Notes: generated by a model not told the origin, from the letters alone. A DNA stretch of 64,000 bases from Campanula takesimana (GCA_026119855.1 JAOWBW010000380.1:620001-684000), one strand, 5' to 3'; shown: positions 23,832 through 34,073, numbered from the stretch's first letter. Made by a program: numbers and translations.

Positions 23832-24345
23832 TGGGAAAAAACGTGTTTTTCCTTAAGATTGCGTAAAACGTGTTTTTAAGTTTGGCGCGGTGGCATTTTT
23901 GTAATTAACGGGAAGTGTTTAGCGCTAATCGGAAGTGCCAGTGGTAGTGTAAAAAAGTGCCAGCACATGTACACTGGCACTTATTGACACTAACACTGGC
24001 AGTTTTTAATAAGTGTCAGTATCAATGTTAAAAAGTGTCAATCTAATGGCTGGCAATTATTAACACTGCCAGTGGCACTTTTAATAAGTTCCAGTATCTA
24101 TGTTAAAAAGTGCCAGTGTAATCACTGGCAATTTTTAACATTACCACTGGCAATTAAGAAAAATGTTAGTTTCATGTTTATAAAACGCCAGTATGAAATC
24201 ACTGGCTTTTTGTAATATTAACACTGGGCATTTATTATGTTTGCCAGTATTTACGAAAATGCCACCCCTTGTTTCGAATAATAATGCCCAGCGTCTTAGA
24301 AAAACACGTTTTTTCTTTGCTTAAGGAAAAACGCGTTTTTCACAA
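23832..24345. mobile_element. Hairpin-ended repeat, copy 1 (CCAGTG array inside)
   Basis: Both ends carry two AAAACGYGTTTT palindromes around a CTTAAG-containing spacer, arranged as inverted terminal repeats of about 80 bp that also include GGTGGCATTTTTGTAA on the left and the complement of TTACGAAAATGCCACC on the right. Between them an imperfect array of about 25-60 bp units is built from CCAGTG/CACTGGC and TTTTTAACA. Non-coding. Related copies: 29222-29801, 30326-30808, fragments 28913-29221 and 32409-32500. Confidence 0.65.
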
Positions 24346-25079
24346 GACTCACTCTTTCGGGTTTAGAAAAATAACAAATTAGGGCTCAAATTATGATTAA
24401 CCTTACTACAAGATATAAATGTAGAATTATGTCAATTTAGTGAATGAAATGACAAAAGTCATTATTTTAAGTAATTTCCACATAAAATTATCATATTGAC
24501 TTGATGTTGTATATGTTTGACAAGTGATGAATTAATTGATTTTTCAAATCAATTCCGTTTAAACCACATTGTGACAAACTTTTATCACTTAAAATCCTTA
24601 ATTGTCCAAATTGAAGTATAGGAGTTCACTTTAAGAACACTATGGAGTTTAAACTCCATTTTTGCCATTTTTCAAAATAAAATCAGGTTCAGACATGGAT
24701 CACTCGGATCACTCGGATAACCAACCCATATATATTGCTATGGGTGGCAAATATGGATTGTTGGGTTTTCACTAGTAAAATGCATGTGCAGTTCAATATA
24801 TGGAGTTGATAAATATCCATATTTATTCAATTTAAAAACTGAATATTTTGGGCAGTACTAGAAAATAGCCATTAATTTTTTTATTTTTTTTTGTTTGAAT
24901 ATTAGCTCAAACCCAGCCAAATCCTAGCCATTTGCCACACCTTTATGTGGCCTTCAATATCTCTCGAGTCTTACCCATGCATGTACCCAAAATTTAACAT
25001 GTTCCACGTGCTGGATGTGAACACTAAAATAAGAAAATCTTTCTTAATTATCTCAAAAAAATAAATAAATTTTCCTAGG
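24346..25079. other. Upstream region of the lipoxygenase gene
   Basis: AT-rich, no ORF content. A CACGTG G-box lies at 25005-25010, about 75 bp before the TATA box. Whether it regulates the gene is unknown. Confidence 0.45.
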
Positions 25080-25090
25080 TATATAAATAG
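25080..25090 (+). promoter_or_regulatory. TATA box of the lipoxygenase gene
   Basis: TATATAAATAG lies 109 bp before the start codon. Transcription would begin near 25110-25115, which excludes the in-frame ATG at 25099 and supports the ATG at 25189. Confidence 0.7.
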
Positions 25091-25188
25091 GGGTTTGGAT
25101 GGCCAAGAGAAATCACAGCCAAAAAAACATAGCCCAGGGGATTTTTTTCTTTCTAAATTATCAGGTACTCCATATATATAGCACAACA

Positions 25189-25408
25189 ATGTTTAACTCA
25201 CTCTCCACACTGGTGCCGGTGTTGAACCCGTTTGGGGTGGCGAAGGGCAGAAGGGTTAAGGTAGTTAAGGCAGTTATTACTCTCCGCCGATCCAGTTTCG
25301 GCAGCATCACTGACATTAATAACACTGTCGATCAATTGTTTGATAATGTCAGTGGTTTATTAGGTGTCTCTTTCTCATTGGAGCTTGTTGCTGCGAAGCT
25401 CAACTCTG
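25189..25408 (+). CDS. Lipoxygenase exon 1 (PLAT domain start)
   Basis: ATG at 25189 in a MFNSLSTLVPVLNPF start, then VKVVKAVITLRR and LLGVSFSLELVAAKLNS, the first strands of the PLAT/LH2 domain. Only about 27 residues precede the domain, short for a plastid transit peptide of this class. Donor GT at 25409-25410, phase 1. The longer in-frame ATG at 25099 lies too close to the TATA box to be transcribed. Confidence 0.8.
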
Positions 25409-25860
25409 GTATATAATTATATACAATTATTACTAATAATTTGTAGCTTTTAGAATACAAAATTGTCATTTTTCATAGAGTTTATGATGTTAATATGGTA
25501 ATATTAGTAAAGACGAAAAGTTCAGTCAATGAGTCAGGACAGGGGCACAAAGATTCAATTCAAGGCATTGGCATCTGCCCGATATCTAAGCGAACTCCAA
25601 TTAAAGAGAAAACATTAAAAGACTATTACCAATGTGGAGCATACGTGGTAGTTATTTTCCCAAATTTTTTTTTTTTTTTTTTAAATCTTGTAGGGGTAGG
25701 GGCGAGTTTTTTTTTTGTTTTTGGTTTTTCAGATGTGAATTTTGTGAAATGCATGCAAATATCTGGTGCAGATGAATGACCCGGAAAATAGGTGTACACC
25801 AAGCATTTTGTTGCCTCGCTGCAGCGTGTAACCAAATTCTGTTATATCTTGTCTTTTTTT

Positions 25861-25950
25861 GCCTGTGGGTCATGGATCCGGGTCATGGATCAAAAATGAC
25901 CCCTCTCTACTATGAGACGGGTCATGGTGTTCTCATACAAGTTTTTGTCT
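25861..25950. repeat. Repeat end shared with 15792-15870
   Basis: GCCTGTGGGTCATG through GACGGGTCATGGTGTTCTCA to TTTTTGTCTT matches the right edge of the GTAACA-rich element at 14691-15871, so this is a truncated relative or a solo end. Confidence 0.6.
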
Positions 25951-26485
25951 TAATAAAATAGATGTAACCAAATTCTAACCATAAGCTATAACAAACTTTT
26001 ATAACACTAGTGGGTAACCCGTATTCCTATAAACCTATTTCTCTAAATCTTTTGAATTTTACTCTTTTAATGTATTTATATAATAAATTAACATAATATT
26101 TTTTTGAAAATATATGTATACTTTAAATTAATCAAGACGTTTTCATAGCTTTGTTGTATATAGTTTATACTAATTATGTTTTTTTAATCTTCATTGCTAG
26201 TGATCACACCAAATAATTGATGTTTATATTGAGTAAATAGTCAATTTAAAAGAACATTTAAGTTTGCTGTAAAACATTTCAAATAACCTGATGGTAACAC
26301 TCAACGCTAATTATGTTTATATAGTGCTTGGTTACATAAAGCTTTTGTATTTTTCTCTTTTGATGTTTTTCTTTGATAAATTAACATAAATTTTTTAAAA
26401 ATATTTATCCATTTGTTATTTTTTTTTCTTAATAAGCGTGCATAGCCAAAGTAGGAACTCTTACTCTCGGACGGAGGTAAGTGTT

Positions 26486-26521
<36 letters not shown>

Positions 26522-27086
26522 TACAAAATGTAAAATCTTTTGTAGTGTTTGTAATGCAAAATATTATTAATAGTAATTATTAATTTATATAATTACTATC
26601 ATAATTAACTAATACTTTTAATAATAATTGTTAACATATATAGTAATTATTATGGTTAACTATTACTATGGTTAAGTAATACTATTAATAGTAATAGTTA
26701 ATATATATAATAGTAACTATTATGATTAACTAATACTACTAATAGTTACTTTTAGTTTCTATTATAGTTAACTATAATAATTAAATATAATAGTTAATTA
26801 TTATAATTACCAATAGTTAACTAATACAGTAACTATAATAGTTACTTTATATAGTAATTATTCCTAATTAATTTACTATTTTATGTATTAGTTAGAATAA
26901 TAATTAACTATAATAGTTTTTCTTATATAGTAACTTATATTACTAGCTAATACTATTATCTAAGAATGAGATAACTAAAAGTCATTTATATTTGAATATG
27001 ATGTTGATGTGGCTTCTCGAAAATCAAGATTTTGCTTAAACATGTCCACATGTCAAATTCATAGCCCTCTTCACCAATTTTAATAT

Positions 27087-27118
<32 letters not shown>

Positions 27119-27181
27119 GAGAGAGGAGAGAGAGAGAGAGAAAGTTTTATGAAAAACTTGTTTTACATTAAGAGATGTAAA

Positions 27182-28567
27182 AACTTGTTTGGAAAAAATG
27201 TACCAAAAGTACCTGAACTATAGGGGTTGTTTGGATTTAGTAACTTATCTCTTTTTTGACCCATGAAAAATACCTTAACTTTTTTTTTGTGCAGCGGAGG
27301 TACCTATTGCTAACGCTGTCAACTTTTTGCCGTTAAGTTATCATGTGCCACGCACATGACTAATTTTTTTAGGGTAAAAATGTCAAAACATAACAAGGAT
27401 ATTGTGAGAACATTTTACAAAGACAACGGGGTTTAAATAAATTTCTTACGAAGATCTGGGTTTTCAAATTCGATTCCTAGGGTTCAATTCGTTGTTGCCT
27501 AGGGTTTGAAATTTTCAACTATTGTTTTTCGAATTTGTGTTTGATTTTGCCTAGGGTTCGAAATTTCCAGTTTTAATTTGAGTTTGTGTTCGATTTAGGT
27601 ACGTTTTTGGGTATGATTTCAACTTTTTCATGTTGGAATTTCGGATTCACTTTTGGTGTTCATCCACCATTGCATTTGGTTGGAAATTGGGAAAAACTCA
27701 AGGAAAACGATGAAATGAGGATGAAGATGAAATCAAGGTTCTAAAAAGCGCTAGGCGGTCGCTAGGCGCCGCAGCAGCGCCTAGCGCCTAGGCGGGGTCT
27801 AGACGGAACTTAGTCGGGGTTGAGGATTCCGAAATAGTTATAATATCCTAGGCGGGACTTCGGCGTTTCATGAACGCCTAGCGCCTAGGCGGCCTAGACG
27901 GGGCCTAGGCGGCCTAGACGGACGTCTTTTAGAACACTGGATGAAATGGGTATTACTTAATTAACGGATGTTATATTATTTAACATGTTGATTTCTGATT
28001 TGGGGTTTGAAATTGAAATTTCTGATTTGGTTCGAAATTTTCAACTATTGTTGCAGAAGAAGAATTTAGGATGTGGGGGAAATATTTGTTTGATGGTGGT
28101 GTTATTTTGATGGTGACTGTGAATGACGGTAGTGAGGGGCAGTGCTGGGTGTTGGTGGCGAATAGTGTGGTGGCGAACTGGTGATGATGGTGGCTGCCGT
28201 TCCTAGACATGAGCGGTGGTCGGTGACGGTTTGGCTAGGACTGGGAAAGAGAAAGAGAAGGGGAAGGGGAAGGGGAAGGGGGAAGGGGGTTAATTGAAAC
28301 TAGAAAAATTACTTTTAACCCATTTGTCTTTGTAAAATGTTCTCACACTATCCTTGTTATGTTTTGACATTTTTACCCTCAAAAAATTAGTCATGTGCGT
28401 GGCACATGATAACTTAACGGAAAAAAGTGGACGGCGTTAGCAATAAGTACCTCCGCTGCAAAAAAAAAAGTTAAGGTACTTTTCATGGGTCAAAAAAGAG
28501 ATAAGTTACTAAATCCAAACAACCCCTATAGTTCAGGTACTTTTGGTGCATTTTTTCCAACTTGTTT
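27182..28567. mobile_element. Mutator-type (MULE) non-autonomous element in intron 1
   Basis: The 9-bp direct repeat AACTTGTTT (27182-27190, 28559-28567) flanks nearly identical inverted repeats of about 240 bp (27191-27433 and 28320-28558), both starting GGAAAAAATG. Long inverted repeats plus a 9-bp duplication are diagnostic of Mutator-like elements. The 0.9-kb interior has no transposase. It has gene-like, T/G-rich DNA with short ORFs lacking domains and a nested GC-rich palindromic element at 27738-27935. Confidence 0.88.
27738..27935. mobile_element. GC-rich palindromic MITE nested in the MULE
   Basis: Inverted ends GTTCTAAAA and TTTTAGAAC enclose repeated GCGCCTAGGCGG/GCCTAGACGG motifs, giving about 200 bp of strongly self-complementary DNA in AT-rich surroundings. 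No clear target duplication. Confidence 0.65.
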
Positions 28568-28703
28568 TATACTAAGACAAGAAAACACATTTTACCAACA
28601 AACCAACAAATCAAGTTGATTCGTTGGTTTAGATAGTACGCGGGTCAATTTGGTTATATTCATATAGTACGCGGGTAATTTTAGTCGTTTACTCTTTCTC
28701 TCC

Positions 28704-28897
28704 CTCTTCCTCTTCCTCGGACTGAAGTTCTTGCTTGATTTATTACTTAAAATGAACAATGAGACTCACTTGTCATTCTCACAACAAAAGCTCTCTGCCC
28801 ACTTTCTCTCTCTAACTTTACTTTTCATACTCACAACATTTTTTTTTTAATTTTCGTGTAAAGTCAAACTAAGAAATTTAGTCCAAGACGGAAGGAG
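28704..28897. mobile_element. Stowaway-type MITE, degraded left end
   Basis: Interior matches the MITEs at 11872 and 35687 (ATTACTTAAAATGAACAATG, CTCACAACATTTTTTT). The right end is AAGACGGAAGGAG+TA; the left end is altered (CTTCCTCGGACTGAAG). Confidence 0.65.
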
Positions 28898-28912
28898 TAC
28901 ATGTTTTCAGAG

Positions 28913-29221
28913 CGGCATTTTCGTTAATAACCAAAACTTTTTTAAAAAACACAAGTTGACATTTTTGTAAATAAACGAAAGTTATGTACACACTAGGACT
29001 CATTAACACTACCACTGATAATATTTTTAACTCTATCACTAATATTCTTTAACATACATTCACAATCTTTAACATTATAACTATTGGCACTCTTTAATAC
29101 TAACGCTAAAGGTATTTACACACATTGTCATTCTTTAACTCACATGCTAGACACCTTTTTACTCACACTAAAAGGGTAAGTTTAAATATTTATTAGTGTC
29201 CGATTAAATGTTGAATAGGTC
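28913..29221. mobile_element. Hairpin-ended repeat, partial copy 2
   Basis: It has the subterminal GCATTTTCGTTAATAACC and an internal series of diverged units (ATTCTTTAACATACAT, ACACTACCACTGATAA), like the interior of copy 1. The outer palindromes on the left are missing. It abuts copy 3. Confidence 0.5.
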
Positions 29222-29801
29222 TCTTGTAAAATGCGTTTTTCCTAAAGGTTAAGAAAAACGTGTTTTTCAAAATCATCTGACAGTCCTCAACACACTAGTC
29301 CTCAACACACTAACTGGACATTCGTAACACAACAACTGGAGATCCTAAACATTGTCACTGGCTATCTATTTAAACTTCTGTTCCCCTAAAAAAAAAATCA
29401 GAAAAAAACTTCTGACTATCACTTTCAAAGGTTCTGGCTATCACTTTCAAAGGTTCTGGCTATCAATCTCATATACAGAAGGCTTTATATTGATATCCAG
29501 AATGATTTATATTTATATCCAGGACTCTTCTGGCTATCACTTTCAAAAGTTCTGGCTATCAATCTCATATAAAGCCTTATCCAGAAGGCTTTATATTGAT
29601 ATCCAGAACCCTTCTGGCTATCACTTTCAAAGGTTCTGGTTATCACTTTCAAAAGTTATGCCTATCAATATCATATCCAAAAGGTTTTAAATTATATCCA
29701 GAATCGTTGAAAAGTTCTGATTATTTACAAAAATGCCACCGCGTTTTTTTTTAAAACACGTTTTTCCTAAGCGTTTGGAAAAACGCGTTTTTCCCAAGAT
29801 T
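29222..29801. mobile_element. Hairpin-ended repeat, copy 3 (CTGGCTATCA array inside)
   Basis: Left end ATGCGTTTTTCCTAAAGG then AAAAACGTGTTTTT; right end AAAACACGTTTTTCCTAAGC then AAAACGCGTTTTTCCC, inverted to each other. The interior from 29340 to 29700 is an imperfect array of TTCTGGCTATCACTTTCAAA and TATATTGATATCCAGAA units, different from copy 1. Confidence 0.65.
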
Positions 29802-29921
29802 TTGCGTTAAATGTTTATGAGCCCTATTATAAATGAGCAACACTTTATCACATTAACACTTGCACGAAAAGTTCATTTTGTAATTCATTTTTTTTTTTTT
29901 TTGGTTCTTGTTGAAATTAAG

Positions 29922-30184
29922 CAACGGGAGATGTAAAGAAGACAAATCCCATTCATGCAAGCTTTGATCATCAAGTCAATTGGAAGGAGGTAAAATATGT
30001 GTGCAGATTTGAACATGTTCCGGAGGATTTTGGAGAGGTTGGAGCTGTTTTAATTGAGAATGATTTTCGTCATGAAATTTTCATCAAAGACATTGTTATC
30101 GACGACACCCTCATCATCAGTTGCGAGTCTTTTGTTCATTCCAAGTTTGATAACCATGAAAAGAGAGTTTTCTTTACTACCAAG
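29922..30184 (+). CDS. Lipoxygenase exon 2 (rest of PLAT domain)
   Basis: Acceptor AAG at 29919-29921. Phase-1 junction completes an Ala codon, followed by TGDVKKTNPIHASFDHQVNW and the family signature FEHVPEDFGEVGAVLIEND, IFIKDIVI, HSKFDNHEKRVFFTTK. Donor GT at 30185, phase 0. Open throughout. Confidence 0.9.
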
Positions 30185-30325
30185 GTTATCTCCCCTTCTC
30201 TTTCTCTCTCTAAGCCTTTCTCTTCCTATTATACTCTAAGAAAATATTGTCATAATCCCGTTTTTTATTTTATTTAAAAGATCTCTCATTTCGAAAAATA
30301 GCTATGGCTTTTTAAAGTGAAAATT

Positions 30326-30808
30326 TTCAGAAAAACGTGTTTTACACTCGTCTTAGTGTAAAACGTTTATTTTTTTTTTTTTTTTTTTTTTTTCGGAATG
30401 ACATTTTTTGTAAATAACCGGAACATTTTTACAAGGCCCAGTGGCACTGTTGGAAATAACTCGACCTTATAAAAAAACTCATCAGACACTTTTCGACACT
30501 ACATGAGGCATTTTTCAATACCACAGCAGGCACTTTTTAATACTAGAGCATGCACTTGTTTTTAGAACTTGTAAAAATTCACTTGGGGCTTGTTGACAAT
30601 GTAAAAGACATGTTTCAATACGACAGGAGGGACCTTGTAACACTAGGATAGACATTCTTAATACTACCATTAAAAGTGTTCGTTTGAAAGTTTTATAAGT
30701 TTATATTCGAACACACACATTTTAACACTGAAAGAGGCAATGATGTTAGAGGAGACAATTACAAAAACACGTTTTTCCATTCCTTAGTGTAAAACATGTT
30801 TTACGTAA
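30326..30808. mobile_element. Hairpin-ended repeat, copy 4
   Basis: Left end AAAAACGTGTTTTACAC with CTTAGTGTAAAACG; right end AAACACGTTTTTCCAT with CTTAGTGTAAAACATG. Subterminal GACATTTTTTGTAAATAACC matches copies 1-3. The interior is a diverged array with GGCACTTTTTAATACTA-like units (30480-30680). Confidence 0.6.
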
Positions 30809-30863
30809 GAACAACTCGTTTTAAAAGACGAATTAAAACAGAAAGTGAGACATGTGTGGAAAT

Positions 30864-31012
30864 GAAATCCTCTGTACCACATTTTGTGTACTAATTGTGT
30901 ATCACAAGTGATCCAATGGTTATAAGTTAATAAGAATAATAATTATAATGTCAAAAATGATGCACAACCGTCAGATCACTTGTAGTACACAAAAAGCGGT
31001 ACAGAGGATTTC
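30864..31012. mobile_element. Mutator-like MITE, relative of 10301-10470
   Basis: Inverted ends GAAATCCTCTGTACCAC and GGTACAGAGGATTTC; interior ATCCAATGGTTATAAGTTAA matches the 10301 copy. No clean target duplication here. Confidence 0.7.
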
Positions 31013-31019
31013 AATTGAT

Positions 31020-31217
31020 ATGGGTGGTAGAAAATGAAGAGAGAAAATGAATGTGGTTGGTTAAGTAACTTGAGTGGTGGAAAATAAAGAGAGAGAATGA
31101 GTGTGGTTAAATAGTGGGGTATGGCGAATATAAATACTATATAAAATATTTTCATTTTAAGCAGTCTCACTTGTGGTGGGATGAACCAAAATGAAAAGAA
31201 GTCTCACTTATAGTAGG
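31020..31217. mobile_element. Stowaway-type MITE, left end lost
   Basis: Right end TAGGACGGAGGGAG (31204-31217) with family-like purine-rich interior (AAAATAAAGAGAGAGAATGA). The left end is missing, next to the preceding MITE. Confidence 0.55.
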
Positions 31218-31387
31218 ACGGAGGGAGTGTTCGACTATTGTAGTAAATTTTGTAGCACTATTATTGATATTACTCTTTGTGGGGTATACAAATTTTATAA
31301 TTTTACGAGGATAATTAAATTTTTTAATTCTTTTATAAAAAATGTAAGGGACTTGAATACAATTTTTTTATATATATATGAATAATA

Positions 31388-31553
31388 CTAGGGGCACAAA
31401 AAAGTCACAAAATCTAGCTCACAAAATCTTAGGTGTAATGATTTAATTGGTGTTTTTAATTAGAGTGTGGCGGGTCCATTATCGATGCAAGCAATAAAAT
31501 ATCGTCACCTCATGTTGTGAGCAAGATTTTGTGAGCTTATTTTGTGCCCCTAG
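31388..31553. mobile_element. MITE with GGGGCACAAAA inverted ends
   Basis: CTAGGGGCACAAAA at the left and TTTTGTGCCCCTAG at the right are perfect inverted repeats. Relatives lie at 22742-22918 and 35180-35340 (shared GTTGCATCGAT-like middle). About 166 bp. Confidence 0.75.
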
Positions 31554-31635
31554 CATTGCTATATATATGCTGATTCTATTCTAATTAATCGCTGCACAAT
31601 GGAAGTTTTTTATTTATGGCAATTGTTGCGAGCAG

Positions 31636-31865
31636 TCATACCTACCTGCGAAAACACCAAGTGGGCTAAAGTCACTAAGGGAGAAAGAGTTGACACTTCT
31701 CCGTGGCGACGGCAAAGGAAGGCGTCGGGTTCGATCGCATATATGACTACGATGTCTACAATGATTTGGCCGTGCCAGAACTAGGATTGGATAGACCAAT
31801 CATGGGTGGAAAAGACCATCCCTATCCTCGTCGTTGCAGAACTGGTCGTCCAATGAACAAAAAAG
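31636..31865 (+). pseudogene. Lipoxygenase exon 3, frameshifted
   Basis: Acceptor CAG at 31633-31635, phase 0. The first frame gives SYLPAKTPSGLKSLREKEL and LLRGDGKG, then runs to a stop at 31743-31745. The next frame continues the family sequence with GVGFDRIYDYDVYNDL, MGGKDHPYPRRCRTGRP. The switch lies in GGCAAAGGAAGGCG at 31711-31724 and equals one extra base. Exon length (230 nt) is one more than the flanking phases require. Donor GT at 31866, phase 1. Confidence 0.85.
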
Positions 31866-32408
31866 GTTGGTACCACATAAAACTATCATTATTGAAACTA
31901 AAGCGCAAAGAATTCTTTTCTCATCTATTACATATTAGTACTAAAAAAATAAACGCTGCCATCAACAATATCACATGTAAACCCCACATTAAAAAAATTC
32001 CGTTTAAATGTTGCGCTTACATAATCAGTTTATTGTATTAAATAAATTTAATTATTATATAACATATTTTCATTAGGAAAAGGCCCCTTAGGTTGCTAAA
32101 TGAATACATGTAGTTTTATTTGCAAAACTCCTCTTCTTTTCCAGTAACATTAATCTCAAATGCATAGTTAATGAAACATGTTGGGCATGAGGTACGTGGA
32201 GAGTGCTGCAACAGCGAATGACATAAATACCTTCACACCTTCAAATTATATTCAATCATATTCTCAAATAAACTTTCACTACAATTTTTGATTAGGCATA
32301 TAGTTATTATAGTTAAATATTAATCCAATCTAAAATAATACTATTATACACATAATCCTCCATATCAAAGATAAAATATATATACTCCACGCCCCTAAAT
32401 AAAATTGA

Positions 32409-32500
32409 TGAGTGAGTTTTGTGAAAAACGCGTTTTTCCTTAAGCAAAGGAAAAACGTGTTTTTCAAAGCACGCTGGGCATTATTATTATTCGAAACAAT
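32409..32500. mobile_element. Hairpin-ended repeat, terminal fragment
   Basis: AAAAACGCGTTTTTCCTTAAG then GGAAAAACGTGTTTTTC and GCTGGGCATTATTATTATTC reproduce, inverted, the right end of copy 1 (24270-24345) almost exactly. The rest of the element is absent. Confidence 0.7.
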
Positions 32501-32929
32501 TGACGGCATGGGCATGAACCTTGAATAACTCCGCCCAAGTTGCATATTGAACGTGTTCAAGATCCAAAACTATGGCGATGTGATTCATAATGTTAGACAC
32601 TACGAGGTCAGGGTGAAACGAACCATGAGACATAGAAAACGGAAAAGGAAAAGAGTGGCAAGAAAAAATTAAAGAAGAAAATAGCAAAGAAACCTATAGA
32701 TCACAAATATAATGTGTTCAGTGATTATTATTTTTTCAGAAACCGGGTATATATCCCATACTTGAAGAGTACGTAACTTAGGCCATAACACTAGGAGTCT
32801 AACGTTATCTATGGTAACTAATCACTACCTAAATGCTAAGAGATACATACAATATTATTAACAAAATATACTAAGATTTCCCTAATACTAAGGGATAGTC
32901 TAGCAATTATATATATGGGAAGATGTTCA

Positions 32930-33387
32930 AATGAGAACCAAAAATAAAATGAGAATCGTGAGAACCAAACATAATCACTGGATTAGATAAAAAAATCAAG
33001 GGTCCATATTATAGATACAGTGGATACACTTGGATACAATAGCTAATTTTCAAAATACACTTGGATACAGTTGTTATTAGCTACTGTATCCAAATGCAAT
33101 ATTCAAAATTTAGGTACTGTATCCACGTGTATCTATTGTGGATACAAAATTAAGGGTCTAGATTATAGATACAATAGATACACCTGGATACAGTACCTAA
33201 ATATTGAATATTGCATTTGGATACAGTAGCTAAATAATTACTGTATCCAAGTGTATTTTAAAAATTAGCTACTGTATACAAGTGTATCCACTGTATCTAC
33301 AATGTGGACCCTTGATTTTGTGTCTAATCCAGTGATTATGCTTGGTTCTCACGGTTTTCATTTTATTTTGGTTCTCATTTGAGCACC

Positions 33388-33390
<3 letters not shown>
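32930..33390. mobile_element. MITE with CAAATGAGAACC ends, copy 1
   Basis: Inverted ends (TTCAAATGAGAACC / GGTTCTCATTTGAG) extend about 70 bp with GTGAGAACCAAACATAATCA. The interior repeats TGGATACACTTGGATACAGT and its complement several times. Confidence 0.75.
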
Positions 33391-33428
<38 letters not shown>

Positions 33429-33431
33429 AGG
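33391..33431. repeat. (AT)n microsatellite
   Basis: About 28 bp of AT repeats followed by ACACACATACAG, between the two MITE copies. Confidence 0.8.
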
Positions 33432-33802
33432 TAGGGTGCTCAAATGAGAACCACAATTGTATGAGAACCGTGAAAACCAAGCATAACCTTTAGATTAGAA
33501 TCAAAATCAAGGGTTCAGATTATAGATACAATGGATACACTTGGATACAGTACCTAAATTTTGATAGTGCACTTGGATACAGTAGCTAAATAACTACTGT
33601 ATCCAAGTGTTTATGAAAATGTCACTTCGATACAATAGCTTAAATGACTAATGTATCCAAGTGTATTTTAAAAATTAGCTACTCAATCCAAGTGTATCCA
33701 CTATATCTATATTATGGATCTTTGACTTTGTATTTAATCAAACGGTTATGCTTGGTTCTCACGGTTCTCATTTTAATTTTTTGTCATTGGAGCGCGACCC
33801 TA
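33432..33802. mobile_element. MITE with CAAATGAGAACC ends, copy 2
   Basis: Left TAGGGTGCTCAAATGAGAAC; right end carries GGTTCTCACGGTTCTCATTT and ACCCTA. The interior again is a series of GGATACACTTGGATACAGTA units. It lies in tandem with copy 1. Confidence 0.7.
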
Positions 33803-33815
33803 TACATATATATAA

Positions 33816-33818
<3 letters not shown>

Positions 33819-33873
<55 letters not shown>
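33819..33873. repeat. (CA)n microsatellite
   Basis: Uninterrupted ACACAC run of about 54 bp. The Thr-His repeat ORF across it is an artefact. Confidence 0.9.
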
Positions 33874-33875
<2 letters not shown>

Positions 33876-33900
33876 TAAAGTTGGTGAAGAGGGCTATATT

Positions 33901-34073
33901 GTTGACATGTGGACGTTTTAAAGGAGTGGCTCAGTGGTCTAGATCCAGCTTCACAATTCGAGATGTCAAGGGTTCGATCCCTTCCCATGCCTCATGTGGA
34001 CACCATATTAAAGGGGGAGTGGGGAACCACTATCAATCCTCTTTAAAAAGAAAAAAAAAAGTTGTATGTGGAC
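33901..34073 (+). mobile_element. tRNA-derived SINE
   Basis: Pol III box A (GTGGCTCAGTGG, 33926-33937) and box B (GGTTCGATCC, 33971-33980) are 33 bp apart, followed by a tRNA-unrelated body and an A-rich tail (34044-34060). Imperfect direct repeats GTTGACATGTGGAC (33901-33914) and GTTGTATGTGGAC (34061-34073) flank it. Body 33915-34060, about 146 bp. It lacks a foldable full tRNA, so it is not a tRNA gene. Confidence 0.78.

Larger units (their letters stand above)
25409..29921 (+). other. Lipoxygenase intron 1 with transposons
   Basis: 4.5 kb, GT...AG. It holds the shared repeat end at 25861-25950, an (AT)n microsatellite at 26492-26518, an AT-rich array of AGTTAACTATTA-like units (26560-26960), a Mutator-type element (27191-28558), a Stowaway fragment (28704-28897) and hairpin-ended repeats (28913-29801). 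ORFs within it are not supported. Confidence 0.7.
30185..31635 (+). other. Lipoxygenase intron 2 with small transposons
   Basis: 1.45 kb. It contains hairpin-ended repeat copy 4 (30326-30808), a Mutator-like MITE (30864-31012), a truncated Stowaway MITE (31020-31217) and a GGGGCACAAAA-ended MITE (31388-31553). Confidence 0.75.

Noticed and set aside
25099..25188. Upstream in-frame ATG extending lipoxygenase by 30 residues
   Set aside because: It lies only 9 bp after the TATA box, before the expected transcription start.
26001..26030. Minus-strand Helitron end (CTAGTGGGTAACCCGT)
   Set aside because: Resembles the 36383 terminus but has no convincing hairpin; left as unproved.
33926..33998. 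Candidate tRNA gene (box A and box B)
   Set aside because: No complete cloverleaf; A-tail and flanking repeats show a SINE.
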